Source: Spirogloea muscicola
Taxonomy: Eukaryota; Streptophyta; Zygnematophyceae; Spirogloeales; Spirogloeaceae
Direction of reading: 5' to 3'
Length of the DNA stretch: 22,163 bases
Assembly: GCA_009602725.1 (NCBI GenBank)
Contig: WELB01000256.1
Location: 146,870 to 169,032, forward strand
Numbering within the stretch: position 1 is the stretch's first letter; every line of letters begins with the position of its first letter. The position numbers and the translations under genes are program-made. Positions 1 through 8,920 of this stretch are shown here, piece after piece. The notes under the pieces are model-generated. The model did not search any database. It was given only the letters and a program-made list of their open reading frames with translations, and had not been told where the DNA came from.

Positions 1-39
1 GTTCATGACGGAGCCACAGGCTAGACAGCCAGGGCGCTC

Positions 40-200
40 TTAGTAACCCCGTGTCAGCAGTAGGAAGTCAGATGAGCTGAGGGGAGGAAGAGCAACCCCG
101 CTGCGCAAGCCAGAGGCTGCTGCAAGGGCACGACCAGCGCGGCGATGCAAAGCAAGCGCTTGGGAACGCTGTAGCGACATAGACAAACGCATACGGTAGC
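40..200 (-). pseudogene. Retroelement 3'-end stub (C-terminal ORF fragment), antisense
   Basis: On the minus strand about 50 codons end in TAA at 42-40. They read like the C-terminus found at 8594, 6406 and 7349: a LSxSLQRS stretch, then RAGRALAAASG, then a terminal LLTRGY. The match stops near position 200, so this copy is truncated at its 5' side. Its 3' side runs off the window start. The LQRS stretch resembles the 'LSVALQR' segment that I recall near the C-terminus of many algal LINE-type reverse transcriptase ORFs; that link is inference. The fragment lies head-on against the gene starting at 311, in its promoter/5'UTR zone. It cannot encode a working protein. Confidence 0.55.
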
Positions 201-310
201 AGGACACAAGACCCAAAGGCACCGAGCCAGAAGGGGAGGGAAGGCGGACGGTGGCAGCAGGGGGGCCAAAGCGAGCTGGCCCACCACCCGCCGCCGGGCC
301 GGGCGCGCCC

Positions 311-2645
311 ATGGCGTGGGCGGCGCCGTCAGCCGTGGCGCTCGGCAGCCTGGCCTTCGCCGTCTTCTGGCTCCTCGCCCTCTTCCCCTCCCTGCCCCTC
401 CTCCCCGTCGGCCGTGCCGCCGGCGCCCTGCTCGCCGCCTGCCTCATGGTCGTCTTCCAGGTCCTGTCGCCTGCCGCCGCCTTTGCCGCCGTCGACCTGC
501 CCATCCTGGCGCTGCTCTTCGGCACCATGCTCGTCAGCACCTACCTGGAGCGCGCCCACCTCTTCCGCCACCTCGCGCGCGCCCTCACCTGGCGCTCCCG
601 CGGTGCGCCCTGCCCTCCTGCTCTCCGCCCCGCCCCGCCAGCCCCGGCCCCGGCCCCTCACACGCTCGCCCGCCACGCCCTGCCGCGCGCAGGAGCTCGG
701 GACCTGCTCTGCCGCGTCTGCCTGCTCGCCGGCCTGTGCAGCGCCCTGCTCACCAACGACACCACCTGCGTCATCCTCACGCCCTTCCTGCTCCTCCTCT
801 GCAAGGAGAGGAGCTACCCGCCGCAGCCCTTCCTCATGGCCCTTGCCTCCAGGTGGGCCTCGCCAGGCGGCAGGAGACGCCTTGTGTCTCCCTTCAGCTG
901 GCCCCTCCTCTCTCGAGGCAGCGACGCGGACTGCGTGCGCAGCCCCTGCCAGGGCGGCGGACAGTGGTGCGAAAGGAGCGGCAACTGTGTGCATGCGGCC
1001 CTTGCGGTGGGATTGCCTGCTCTGGACCAGGCCCTCACAGAAAGCTGGCGGCTTCCTCTGCTGCAGTGCAAACATTGGCTCCGCGGCGACCCCCATCGGC
1101 AATCCCCAGAACCTACTGGTTGCGCTGATGGTGACTGCCCACACCACGCTGCTTGGCTGGCCAGGCTCGGCCAGTTGGACTGCAAAGTGTTCTGCTGCAG
1201 GATCGGAGTCAGACAGCGGCAGCACCAGCGGCCACTTGTGCTGGTCTTGTAGCTCGCCTTGCCAGCGTGGGCCGGGCTTTTGGCCATCGTAACGTGCACC
1301 CCCTGCTGTCGTATGTCTTGGCAGGGCCACATCTCCTTTGGCAAGTTCCTCGCGGGGCTGGCCCCGGCCATGCTTGTGGGACTCTTTGTGAACACCCTCG
1401 GTCTCTTGGCTCTCTACTGGAGGAAGCTCTCGCCTCCTGCACCTACTGCAATCGCCAACGGGGAGGTTGCAGCTGGGTCAGCGTTGGAGCTAGTGGACGT
1501 TCCCAGCGGCGAGGTTGCATCGCCGGTGCTCTCAGAAGAAGTGCCTGCTGTGCATGCACAACCAGAGCAGCAGCCGGCTTCAGTGGCTCCTCCACAGGAA
1601 GCTGGATGGCATTGGCGACCTGGGCTGCATCGCCTGTGGACAGCAGCTGTCTACCTCGTGACTCTTGGCATGCTGGCGTGCCTGCTGGCCGGGCTTGACC
1701 TCCCTTGGACAGCCTTGACGACTGCCGTCGTCCTCATGTGCCTCGACTTTGCTGACGCAGCACCCGCCCTCGCCAAGGTCTGTCACGTACTGCTGTGCTA
1801 CACCTGCCATAAGCTGCCAGCCTCATCACCTGGTGACCCAGTAAGCCTCGAAGCGTTCTACTGCTGATCTGTCTGGCAAGGACTCGAGCCTCTCTTGCTG
1901 TCGCAATTTACTGGTGTTTCAGCCTCATGCTGCTGTCCATCTCTCGGCTCCTTCTTGGCTCAGGTATCCTATCCGCTGCTGGTCTTCTTCTGCGGAATGT
2001 TCATCTCCGTCGAAGGCTTCAACAGTACCGGTGCTCCAGGGGCTTTCTGGAAAGTGATGGAGCCTTATGCACGGATTGACAATCCAGGCGGCACTGCGGT
2101 GCTGGCTGTGGTGGTCATCATACTCTCGAATGTAGCATCCAACGTGCCAACAGGTCGGTGGGTCTCTCTGTCAACCCAGGTCTGACATTGCCTTGTGATC
2201 TTCTTTTGTCGTCCACTGCTGCGCAGCCCGAGGTTGCATGAAGAGCTGGGCTGGGGCGTCCCCGTTCGGCTTGCTGCTCTGGCCTTCTAGTGATTGAATT
2301 GCTTGCTGCTCAGACTAATAGCACTTTGAGGCGAGCGACAAGCCAAGCCTGTGATGACTGGCATCGCTTGCCTGCACAGTTCTCTTGCTGGGACCGCGAC
2401 TCGCGGCATCGGCTGCTGCAACACCTGGCGTCAGTGTCACCAGGGCCTGGCTCCTGCTTGCTTGGATCAGCACTGTGGCTGGGAATCTGTGCATGATTGG
2501 TTCTGCCGCCAATCTGATTGTAAGCGAGCAGGCCAGCAGGGCAAAGGACAATCGGTACAACCTCTCATTTTGGAATCACCTGCGCTTTGGGGTTCCGTCG
2601 ACAGTAATCGTCACTGCCTTGGGCATCCCCTTGATCACAAGCTAG
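311..2645 (+). CDS. LSI2: Lsi2-like efflux transporter (ArsB/NhaD anion permease superfamily)
   Basis: Six exons give a phase-consistent 474-residue protein: 311-602, 693-852, 1067-1130, 1325-1777, 1964-2153 and 2380-2645 (TAG). All introns are GT-AG. The start MAWAAP with a 'cgcccATGG' context leads straight into the first membrane segment. Family hallmarks are LLTNDTT (about 117-122), [16 protein letters not shown] (151-166), SNVASNVPT (378-386) and [13 protein letters not shown] (420-432); the paired N/D and G/N signatures reflect the two structural repeats of this superfamily. About eleven hydrophobic segments surround a Pro/Glu-rich hydrophilic loop at about 208-272. Rice Lsi2 is of nearly the same length and exports silicic acid and arsenite from the cell, driven by protons; substrate here is inferred. 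Silicon, arsenite or another anion are all possible. The gene converges on the SSX2IP-like gene downstream. Confidence 0.88.
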
Positions 2646-3796
2646 ACTACGGACACACAGGCTGGACGCTCTGCACCACGTTCCTGCAGCCATTTGCTGC
2701 CGCTATTAGCCTCCTCATGTGATTCATGCACAGTGGCACATCATTCTTACTGTATTACTATTCACCTTTGGTTGCGCTCCAAATCTGCTCGCAACGTCTG
2801 CGGCTCCAAGTGAGACATTCAGTATAAACAGAAATGAGTAAGTCGATCTCCCTCAACATGCTGACTGGTTTGACTAATCATGTAGGACATGATGTCCGGC
2901 CCTTTGGCTTTGCAAGACATTGTCAAACCTGCAGCTTGCGGCCACCCCACCTTGGGTTCACATTTGACACCCGACCATTGCAACCCCTTGCTAGGTGGAA
3001 GCACTGCGGCTTGGAAGGACCTGGCCTCTCCTTCATTCAGGGGAAGAGCAAAGCTTGTAGGACTTTGGAGGGGATGCCAGGACTTCCGACCAGACAAGGC
3101 ACAAGCCACGGCAGCCTCATTCAACCATTCTCAGGCACGGAAATTGCCTCTTGAGTGCCTCTGATGCTGCAGGATTTCCAGTCTGGATGTGGATCTTGAA
3201 TACCTGCCCTGCCAGTCACTTTATAAGCCTCTCATCGGCTGCGTCATCTAAATCTGGTGTATAAATTTATTGGGTTAACAGTGACGTGGGGGGCTTACTG
3301 AGTTGCTGCCACAAGCTTCATCCTAAATATAATCGTTAGCATGTCTGTTCTGCATGTGCATCCGCAACCTGCTCTTCTAGCAAATATCTAGCCCCTTTGT
3401 GAGTGCTCTGCTCGATTGGCACCAAGGTGGTGTGCGCTGCTTCCTCGCTCAAATGGCGTAGGGGCTGCATTGGCTGATGCATCCCGCTAGCTCCTTGCAT
3501 GCTCGAAGCAGCTCCCTGCGGGGAACAGCAGTGATCAACAATCAGTGATGCTACCTTTGGGCCTCTCAGCAGATACTTAGATCAGCAGCCATTGAAGCCT
3601 ACCTGGAGGGAAGTCTCAGTGGCTTGTATGCCTGGTAAACAGACTCTTAGAGCGGCTGCCCATGCCGCTTGCTCCGCCTGCAGCGTCAGGTCCATGAAAC
3701 GGAGGTGCAGTGGGCTCCAGTTCAGTGAGCTTGCACACACGTGCTACAGCACAGCCTTTTGGTGCCTCAAATGCGCGCAACATAAGTAACCCTGGC
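2646..3796. other. Convergent intergenic region, no gene recognised
   Basis: This 1.15-kb stretch lies between the 3' ends of the Lsi2-like gene (+) and the SSX2IP-like gene (-), so it should hold both 3'UTRs. Short open frames occur on both strands around 2819-3164, but neither shows a family motif, and they overlap each other on opposite strands. I see no RNA gene and no retroelement hairpin unit here. An A/T-richer patch lies at about 3240-3280. Confidence 0.5.
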
Positions 3797-5615
3797 TTAC
3801 ACAACGGTTTGCCAGGTACGAAGAGCACATGCCTGAAGGTTCCGCCTCTCCTCCTGCAGCCGGGCAGCCTCGTTGTCTAATTCAGCAGCATATGCCCGTA
3901 GTCGTTGAAGGTCACTTTCTAATTCCTTGACTCTCCTCTTCATTTCTCCATCATCCTGCGAGACAACTTCTTCACCACTGTGATCTGCCTATCAGACAAG
4001 CCTCTCTGTACGTAAATTCTTATTAAGCAGCAGACCTTCAGAGTGCGGATGCAACACTGTCCTACTTGGTGCCATATTCATCGTGGGTGTTGTCAGTATG
4101 GGTCAGGATGCCAAGTCCAAAGTACGGATGCAGCACAAGAGTCACCCGTCCCAGATGCACAACTCCAGAATCGAGACCGGAGCCCGCGGCCTTCCTGTAA
4201 GCACACCTGACCTGAAGCCTCGGGTGCCGGGCCTACTCCAATGAGCAACCTATGCATGGTCACCATCCCAATGTCATGTTCGTCAGGCAGCCTTCAGACA
4301 AGCAACAGTTACCATCTGGCCACATGATGGCATGCCTTGCTGCATGAAGTGCAGAGGCGGTGCAGCATATTGCTTGACATGAGTGGCAAGGTGGGCAGTT
4401 GCAAAAAGCGACTGCAGTAACGATGTGTTGTACGTAGGCGGCCAAGGGCACAGTCTGGGAAAAGACTGTCACCTAGAAGTGCTGGCATGTATGTATGAGT
4501 CGATCAGCTTGTCCTGGAGCAATCAGCGAATGAGGCAGATGCTCAAAGTGGCGGCCGAGGCCAAGCTGCAGCCAGCTCGACCTTGGCAGTCGACAGGCGG
4601 CTGGCCTAGTTCCCTGTCTAGGGGACATAGCAATGTCTGCAAGGCGCAGGCTGAAATGGACCTGCTCTTGTATCCTCTCATTAGCCTCCGCCAGCAGCTC
4701 CTGCTGCTTCAACTCGTATGCTTCTACCTGGGACCAGCGGGAATCCGAGGCAGTTCAGATAGCGGCAGGCAGGCACATGCTCTGGGCCCCGTCACTGCCA
4801 GCCACCCGCCACCAGTGGGGTTGCAACCTGATCACCAGCCTCACAACGGTCGCGCTACACACCAGCATCTTGTAAAAGTCGTCGCCAGCCTTCTTCCCGT
4901 TCCAGGTGCTGCGCTGCCCGCCGATGCCGCCTCCCTTCTGCAGCAGGTCCACGATCTCCATGCCAGCCCTGGACCTCTCCTTCTTCTCCATGAGCACGAG
5001 ACCCAGGCGCTCCTGCAACCTCTCAACATGGCGCTGTTGTGTGTCCAGTGGCTGGAGGCTCTCGGCCACGAGTAGAGCTCGATGCGGCTCGGCGAAATTG
5101 GCAGTGCCATGGCGACAGAACGCCAGGCCCGGCTGGAAGGGCGGGGGCGGCTGTGGCAGTGTGCGGACCTGCACTCGCGCATACTCCTTGTCCTTCTTCC
5201 GAAGCTCGTGAGCCTGCTGCACGCGGACCTGCTGCAGGCCGGAGAGCTTGCGCTGCAGCTCCTCGCGCTCAGCGTGCTGCCGGTCCAGCTGCGCCTTGAA
5301 CTGCGCCGCAGCCTTGTGCTCCTGCCACCAGCCAAGGGGGCCGGCAGGAAGTGAGGCAAGCCCCAGCACGGCGAGCCGCCCGTGAAGTGGAGTGGGGAGG
5401 CGGGTGTTACTCGGGCGAGCGCGGCCGCGAGCTCGCGGTCCTTGGCGTCGAGGGAGGCCTGGAGGCGGGCGGCCCGGTTCTCGAGACGCGCGAGGTCCGA
5501 GGCGGCACGGCGGCGCTCCTCGGCGGCGGCGTCGCGGAAGGCCAGGTCGCGGTGGCGCTGCTGCAGCAGCTCCGCCAGCAGGGCGCCGTCGGCGGCGGCN
5601 GGGGGCGGCCGCCAT
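3797..5615 (-). CDS. SSX2IP: SSX2IP/ADIP-like coiled-coil protein (probable centrosome/basal-body factor), interrupted by an N
   Basis: Minus-strand exons: 5615-5411, 5321-5169, 5033-4863, 4727-4662 and 3984-3797 (TAA). The last needs a preceding exon ending in phase 1; 4194-4146 (49 nt, good splice sites) would fit but is unproven. The protein is charged and heptad-like: LLQQRHRDLAFRD, then REELQRKLSGLQQ, RKKDKEY, ERLGLVLMEKKERSRAGMEI, a R-x-x-W-x-x-K block and ELKQQELLAEANERIQEQ. The order KDKEY, ERL, MxKK, AMEI/L, RxxW, K-Q-x-L-x-E-N matches what I recall of the conserved core of vertebrate SSX2IP (ADIP/Msd1), which anchors microtubules and maintains centrosomes. The ATG at 5615 is followed by five codons, then the N at 5600. 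Frame is kept only if the missing stretch is a multiple of three. The acceptor of exon 3 could also be 12 nt further in. Confidence 0.6.
5600..5600. other. Assembly gap/ambiguous base (N) inside first exon of SSX2IP-like gene
   Basis: A single N sits in a GCC/GGC-rich run. Reading through it as one base puts the downstream coiled-coil exon out of frame with the only nearby ATG (5615-5613). Treating it as a gap of 3n bases restores a continuous frame, so it is probably a collapsed gap and not one ambiguous base. Confidence 0.7.
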
Positions 5616-5755
5616 GGGCAGGCAAGGCGGGCCAGGGGCGGGGGCGCGCCGCGGGGTTCGAACTCGCAAGTCTACTCGGCTGCTCCTGGTGTGGCGGGCA
5701 CGTGCAACGTGAACGACCCACTCCGGTGACCGGTAGTCGTCGGGACAGCCACCCA

Positions 5756-6000
5756 CGAGCACTTGTTGCCTCCACTTCGTTGGCCCATTCGTTGGGGGAG
5801 TGTTTTCCGGCGGCTAGTCTGTCGGATTTGAGGCTCCTCGCTCGTAACTACTGAGTGGTCCATCCTCCCCCGTTCTGCCATTGCCTCTTCAGGCCCCGAA
5901 GTCGCTGCTTAGCTCGTAGGTTGGCCCCTTGGAACCTTGTCAATTCGTTTCGGGCTGGCTTCTCACAGCCCTTGCCCCCCGTTGAGAGAGCCACTACTTT
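5756..6000 (+). pseudogene. Retroelement 3' fragment: ORF C-terminus plus 3' tail with hairpin
   Basis: The end of the retroelement ORF is recognisable as CFPAASLSDLRLLARNY with a TGA stop at about 5853-5855. Upstream the match fades at about 5756, with a small insertion. The 3' tail continues through a shared segment (about 5855-5935) that also occurs, inverted, at about 8690-8770. It then passes one hairpin unit with the arms GGGCTG/CAGCCC at 5952-5971. The 5' end lies about 140 bp upstream of the divergent SSX2IP-like ATG, so the element landed in or near that gene's promoter. There is no 5' region of the element, as expected of truncated non-LTR insertions. Confidence 0.55.
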
Positions 6001-6084
6001 TTCATTCACGCTCTACTGGAAGAGGAGTCCTCAAATCATTCTGCTGGGAGCTGACGGTCGCCTCCAAACACCGAGAAGAAGTGG

Positions 6085-6406
6085 CTCGTCCATACACCCG
6101 ACACGGTCGCCATCTAGCCAGGAGGAGGTCCCCGAATCGCGGACGTGGGTGACTACCGACTCCGTCGACTCCGCCAACCCCACCAAATTGGCGACGGAAG
6201 CAGGGCACGGTTGGCACGGATGGCTCGGGTTGGCAAGGCTGCTAGCGGAGAACATGCGACTATCCATTTCCATAAAGCGGTCCATGGCCCACGCCTTGCA
6301 CCCGCGTGCTGGCCGTGCTCTCGCTGCAGCCTCTAGCTTTCGTCAGGGGCATTGTTTTCCGGCCTCTAGTCTTTCGGATCTGAGGCTCCTCACTCGTAGC
6401 TGTTGA
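6085..6406 (+). pseudogene. Retroelement ORF C-terminal fragment with internal deletion
   Basis: The DNA aligns by eye with the reverse complement of 15570-15204 over the block encoding PGGGPxIxAD, DxxxSANPT and AGHA. It then jumps directly to the SLQRS-like block (SISIKRSMAHAL) and the terminal LSDLRLLTRSC, with a stop at 6404-6406. The intervening segment with the VDVYGAFG motif is missing, and the two blocks need different frames in the 5' part. This is therefore a deleted, non-functional copy. The open frame running through 5855-6406 is a chance fusion of the preceding copy's tail with this one. Confidence 0.55.
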
Positions 6407-6640
6407 GTGGTTCCTCCTACCCCAGTTCTGAGGTAGTGCCTTTTGGCCCCTTCGCAGTTTGGCGCCTTTGGACCTTGTCCATTTTTGGGCTGGCTTCTCA
6501 CAGCCCTTGCCCTAATTTGGGAAAGCCACTTTCTTTCAAGCTTGCTTACTTATTTCTCACGTTAGCCTGTCGGTTTTGCATGTACATTCTTTTTTGCTGG
6601 CCTCTCACAGCCATTGCTGTGGATTGGGAGCTGTTTCTTT
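6407..6640 (+). repeat. Retroelement 3' tail with two hairpin units
   Basis: After the stop at 6406 the tail repeats a module: 'ccttcg...', then 'accttgtcc', then a hairpin, then a purine-rich 'agccactt' segment. Hairpins are at 6487-6506 (GGGCTG, 8-nt loop, CAGCCC) and 6596-6612 (weaker GCTGG...). The module occurs many times in this window on both strands, so it is a defining repeat of this element's 3' end. Confidence 0.55.
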
Positions 6641-6734
6641 GCATTTGCTCACTCGTGAGTACCGATGCCCCCCATCAGCCTGCATTCACACTATGACCTT
6701 AGCACTACTTTTTTTGCAAAGAGCACGAATCCGC

Positions 6735-7064
6735 GGGTCAGCCTGCCTGTGATGAGTTTGTGGAGCTGGCAATGGACGTGCACGGGGGCGTTCAGCAGTC
6801 GGTGGCTAATCTCTGCAGCGCTTTGCACAGCGGGCCATTGCTCGTTGACGGGGACAGCAAGGTGATCTGCCCGACTTCAACGCCGCCGGGTCGCTTGCCC
6901 AGGTGTTTCGCACGCTGCTATCCTTCACCTTCCAACGTATACAGGCTCAAGCAGGGGACTTGCTGGCAGGACTTGCTTTGGCTGCTGTTTCTTGGTCTTG
7001 TCGGGGTACCTCTGTTCAAGCTGCAGACTACTCCACCTTACGGCTGCTGACTTGGGGTCACTAA
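6735..7064 (+). pseudogene. Diverged, frameshifted copy of retroelement ORF C-terminus (second subfamily)
   Basis: One frame from about 6747 gives DEFVELAMDVHGG, the counterpart of DEFAALAVDVYGAFG at 15204-15570. After a frameshift between about 6785 and 6873 a second frame gives FNAAGSLAQVFRTLL, SFTFQRIQAQAGDLL and a terminal LRLLTWGH with TAA at 7062-7064. The layout matches the other copies but the residues between FNAAGSLAQVF and the terminal LRLLT differ strongly, which suggests a separate subfamily. Its tail begins 'ttgcatagctgtgtg', a sequence seen again at 8166, which supports that grouping. Confidence 0.5.
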
Positions 7065-7348
7065 GCTTCCAGCCGCTTTTGTTCCTTGCATAGCTGTGTG
7101 AGAATTGACGCCTTTCGGCCTTGTGGACCTTGTCCAGTCTTTCTGGGCTTGATCACAGCCCCCGCCCCATATGAAAGAGCTCACCACTTCAATTAAGGAA
7201 GAAGGCGCGCGGTGCTCATCTTTTGAAGAGAAAGAAAATCTTCCCTTCGAAGGGGCCAAGGGTTGTGAACAGCCAGCCCGAAAAGATATGGATAAGGTCG
7301 AAGGGGCCAAGAAGCCCTTTCTCAAAGCTTTCCCGGTTGAATGATCAC
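7065..7348. repeat. Tail-to-tail inverted retroelement 3' tails
   Basis: A plus-strand hairpin unit at 7145-7162 and a minus-strand unit at 7261-7279 face each other across an A-rich centre at about 7190-7250. The plus tail belongs to the fragment ending at 7064 and the minus tail to the fragment ending at 7349. Two elements therefore meet by their 3' ends. No protein-coding signal is visible in between. Confidence 0.5.
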
Positions 7349-7700
7349 TTAGTAACCTCTATTGAGGAGCCGCAAATCAGAAAGACTAGCAGCCGGAAAG
7401 CAATTCCCCTGACGAATGCCAGAGGCTGCAGCTAGAATACGGCCAGCACGCAGATGCGAGGTGTGGGCTTTGTCCGCTGGAGTGATGCGGACCTGAGGTG
7501 CGAAAGACCTGAGGTAGCGAGCCAGCGGCAAGAAAGTCGGTCTGCTCACCTCGCCTGTGGGGCACAGCGCGTCGCACAAGCTGGGCCAACAGGTCAAGCG
7601 ACTGAGACCCGAAAGCCCCGTGCACATCAACGACCAGTGGGGCGAACTCGTGCCCTTCCGGGCGGTCCATGTACCGCCTAAGGGAGGCCAAGCAAGCCAC
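7349..7700 (-). pseudogene. Retroelement ORF C-terminal fragment, antisense, frameshifted
   Basis: From about 7700 down to 7349 the minus strand reads RRYMDRPEGHEFAPL, VDVHGAFGSQSLDLLAQL, then FLAAGSLPQVFR. It breaks frame near 7470-7500 and resumes as LRAGRILAAASGIRQG and LSDLRLLNRGY with TAA at 7351-7349. The [A/R]..K/R..Y spacing followed by VDVxGAFG and LL..L resembles the region just after the catalytic part of algal LINE reverse transcriptases (recalled pattern, not checked by search). A 5' truncation and one frameshift make it a pseudogene. Confidence 0.55.
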
Positions 7701-7794
7701 TACAATCAGTGTAAGAAGAAGAAGATGATTGGAACAGGGACAAAGGCAACAACACGAAAGTGGCGTTGAGTGGAGCTTGTGATAGCCACGAGTG

Positions 7795-8298
7795 AGCACA
7801 GAGGCGGCGAGGATGAAAGAGCTCTTCCACTTGTAAGGCAATGGCTGGCCCCTTTCAATTTTATTCATCATCTTACCTGGGCTGGATTATTACAGCCATC
7901 GCCCTCTGCTGGAAAGTCTTCCTTCTTGGGGCACTGGCGGCGAGGGGCTGTGTAAGAAAGAACGGAAGTCGCTCTCCCACACGTGGGCGCGGGCTGTGAA
8001 CAGCCAGCCTGATAACTACTGACAAGGTCCGAAAGAAATTGCTCGCCCATAGAAGAAGAGGGGCTAGCAAAGCCAGCCTAGAAAAGAATGGACAAGGTCC
8101 GAAGAGCGCTGAAAAGCGGTGTGTAAGGGCCAGGATGCAAGAGAATTGGTGCCGCAGTAGTCTCATTGCATAGCTGGGTGGTTTTGGCGCCCTTCGGCCC
8201 TTGTTCTTCTTGGGCTGGCCTTTCCCAGCCCCTATCCTCCAAGGGCGAGCACTTCTTCCTGAAAGCGTCTTTCTTCTTTGGACCTTGTACATACTTTG
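7795..8298. repeat. Mosaic of retroelement 3' tail units in both orientations
   Basis: Hairpin units lie at 7879-7897 (+), 7991-8010 (-), 8061-8079 (-) and 8212-8231 (+). Several have compensating or shifted stem bases, for example GGCT...AGCC at 8061. The segment at 8166-8200 repeats the 'ttgcatagctg...cccttcgg' sequence found after 7064. No ORF remnant accompanies these tails, so they look like very short 3'-only insertions or remains of nested insertion. Confidence 0.5.
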
Positions 8299-8594
8299 GG
8301 CTGGCCTCTCACAGCCGTGGATGTGCACGGGGGTCCCAGTGGCTCGACCTGCTGGCCAGGCTTGCGCGACGCGCTGTGTCCCGCAAGCGAGGTGAGCAGG
8401 CTGACTTCAACGCCGCTGGCTCGTTGGCCCGAGTCTATCGCATGCAACTAGCCGTATCCCTTCAGCGGTCCATGGCCTACGCTTTGCACCTGCGTGCTGG
8501 CCGTGCTCTCGCTGCTGCATCTGGCTTTCGTCAGGGGGATTGTTTTCCGCCAGCTAGTCTGTCGGATTTGAGGCTCCTCACTCGTTGTTATTGA
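8298..8594 (+). pseudogene. Best-preserved retroelement ORF C-terminus in the cluster
   Basis: A continuous frame reads WLDLLARLARRAVSRK, GEQADFNAAGSLARVYR, LAVSLQRSMAYALHLRAGR, ALAAASGFRQGDCF and LSDLRLLTRCY with TGA at about 8593-8595. VDVHGG just upstream (about 8314-8331) is in another frame, so about one base has been lost there. A hairpin unit (8298-8316) abuts the 5' side, which means this copy is joined to the tail of another one. The protein has no catalytic part and is a 5'-truncated remnant. Confidence 0.6.
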
Positions 8595-8920
8595 GTGATT
8601 CATCCTTCCCTAGTTTAGAAGAAGTGGCTCTCCCAATGGGGGCAAGGGCTGTGAGGAGCCAGCCCGAAAAGAATTGACAAGGTTCGAAGGGGCCAAATTA
8701 CGAGCACAGCAGCGACTGCGGGGCCTGAAGAGGCTATGGCAGAACGGGGGAGGATGGACCACTCAGTAGTTACGAGTGAAGAGCCTCACATCCGACAGCC
8801 CTAGTATAGAGCTTGCGCCTCTGGCCCCTTTGTAATGAGGCCCCTTCGACCCTTGTCTTTATTCTTTTCGGGCTGGCTTCTCATAGCCCTTGCCCCCATT
8901 GAGCGAGCCACTTCTTCTCA
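8595..8920. repeat. Retroelement 3' tails, inverted pair, plus a minus-strand ORF stub
   Basis: The tail after 8594 runs into an inverted tail with a hairpin at 8646-8665 (-). The segment at about 8690-8770 is the reverse complement of 5855-5935. At about 8805-8770 the minus strand encodes LSDVRLFTRNY and a stop, so another ORF end is present in antisense. A further plus unit follows at 8870-8889 with a partial one at about 8913. This is the right edge of the retroelement cluster. Confidence 0.5.

Noticed and set aside
329-1395. Minus-strand and alternative-frame ORFs over the Lsi2-like gene
   Set aside because: They are shadows of GC-rich exons and introns; only the spliced plus frame shows the ArsB/NhaD motifs.
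4383-5359. Plus-strand and alternative minus-strand ORFs over the SSX2IP-like exons
   Set aside because: They cross splice sites and the N and contain no domain. The coiled-coil frame is the only one with family resemblance.
5640-5690. GTTCGAAC motif resembling a tRNA T-loop (minus strand GCGAG-TTCGAAC-CCCGC)
   Set aside because: Only four of five T-stem pairs form, and no acceptor, D or anticodon stem can be built from the adjoining sequence.
5855-6406. 183-codon ORF as an intact gene
   Set aside because: It starts in the 3' tail of one retroelement copy and ends in the C-terminus of the next; it is a fusion of fragments.
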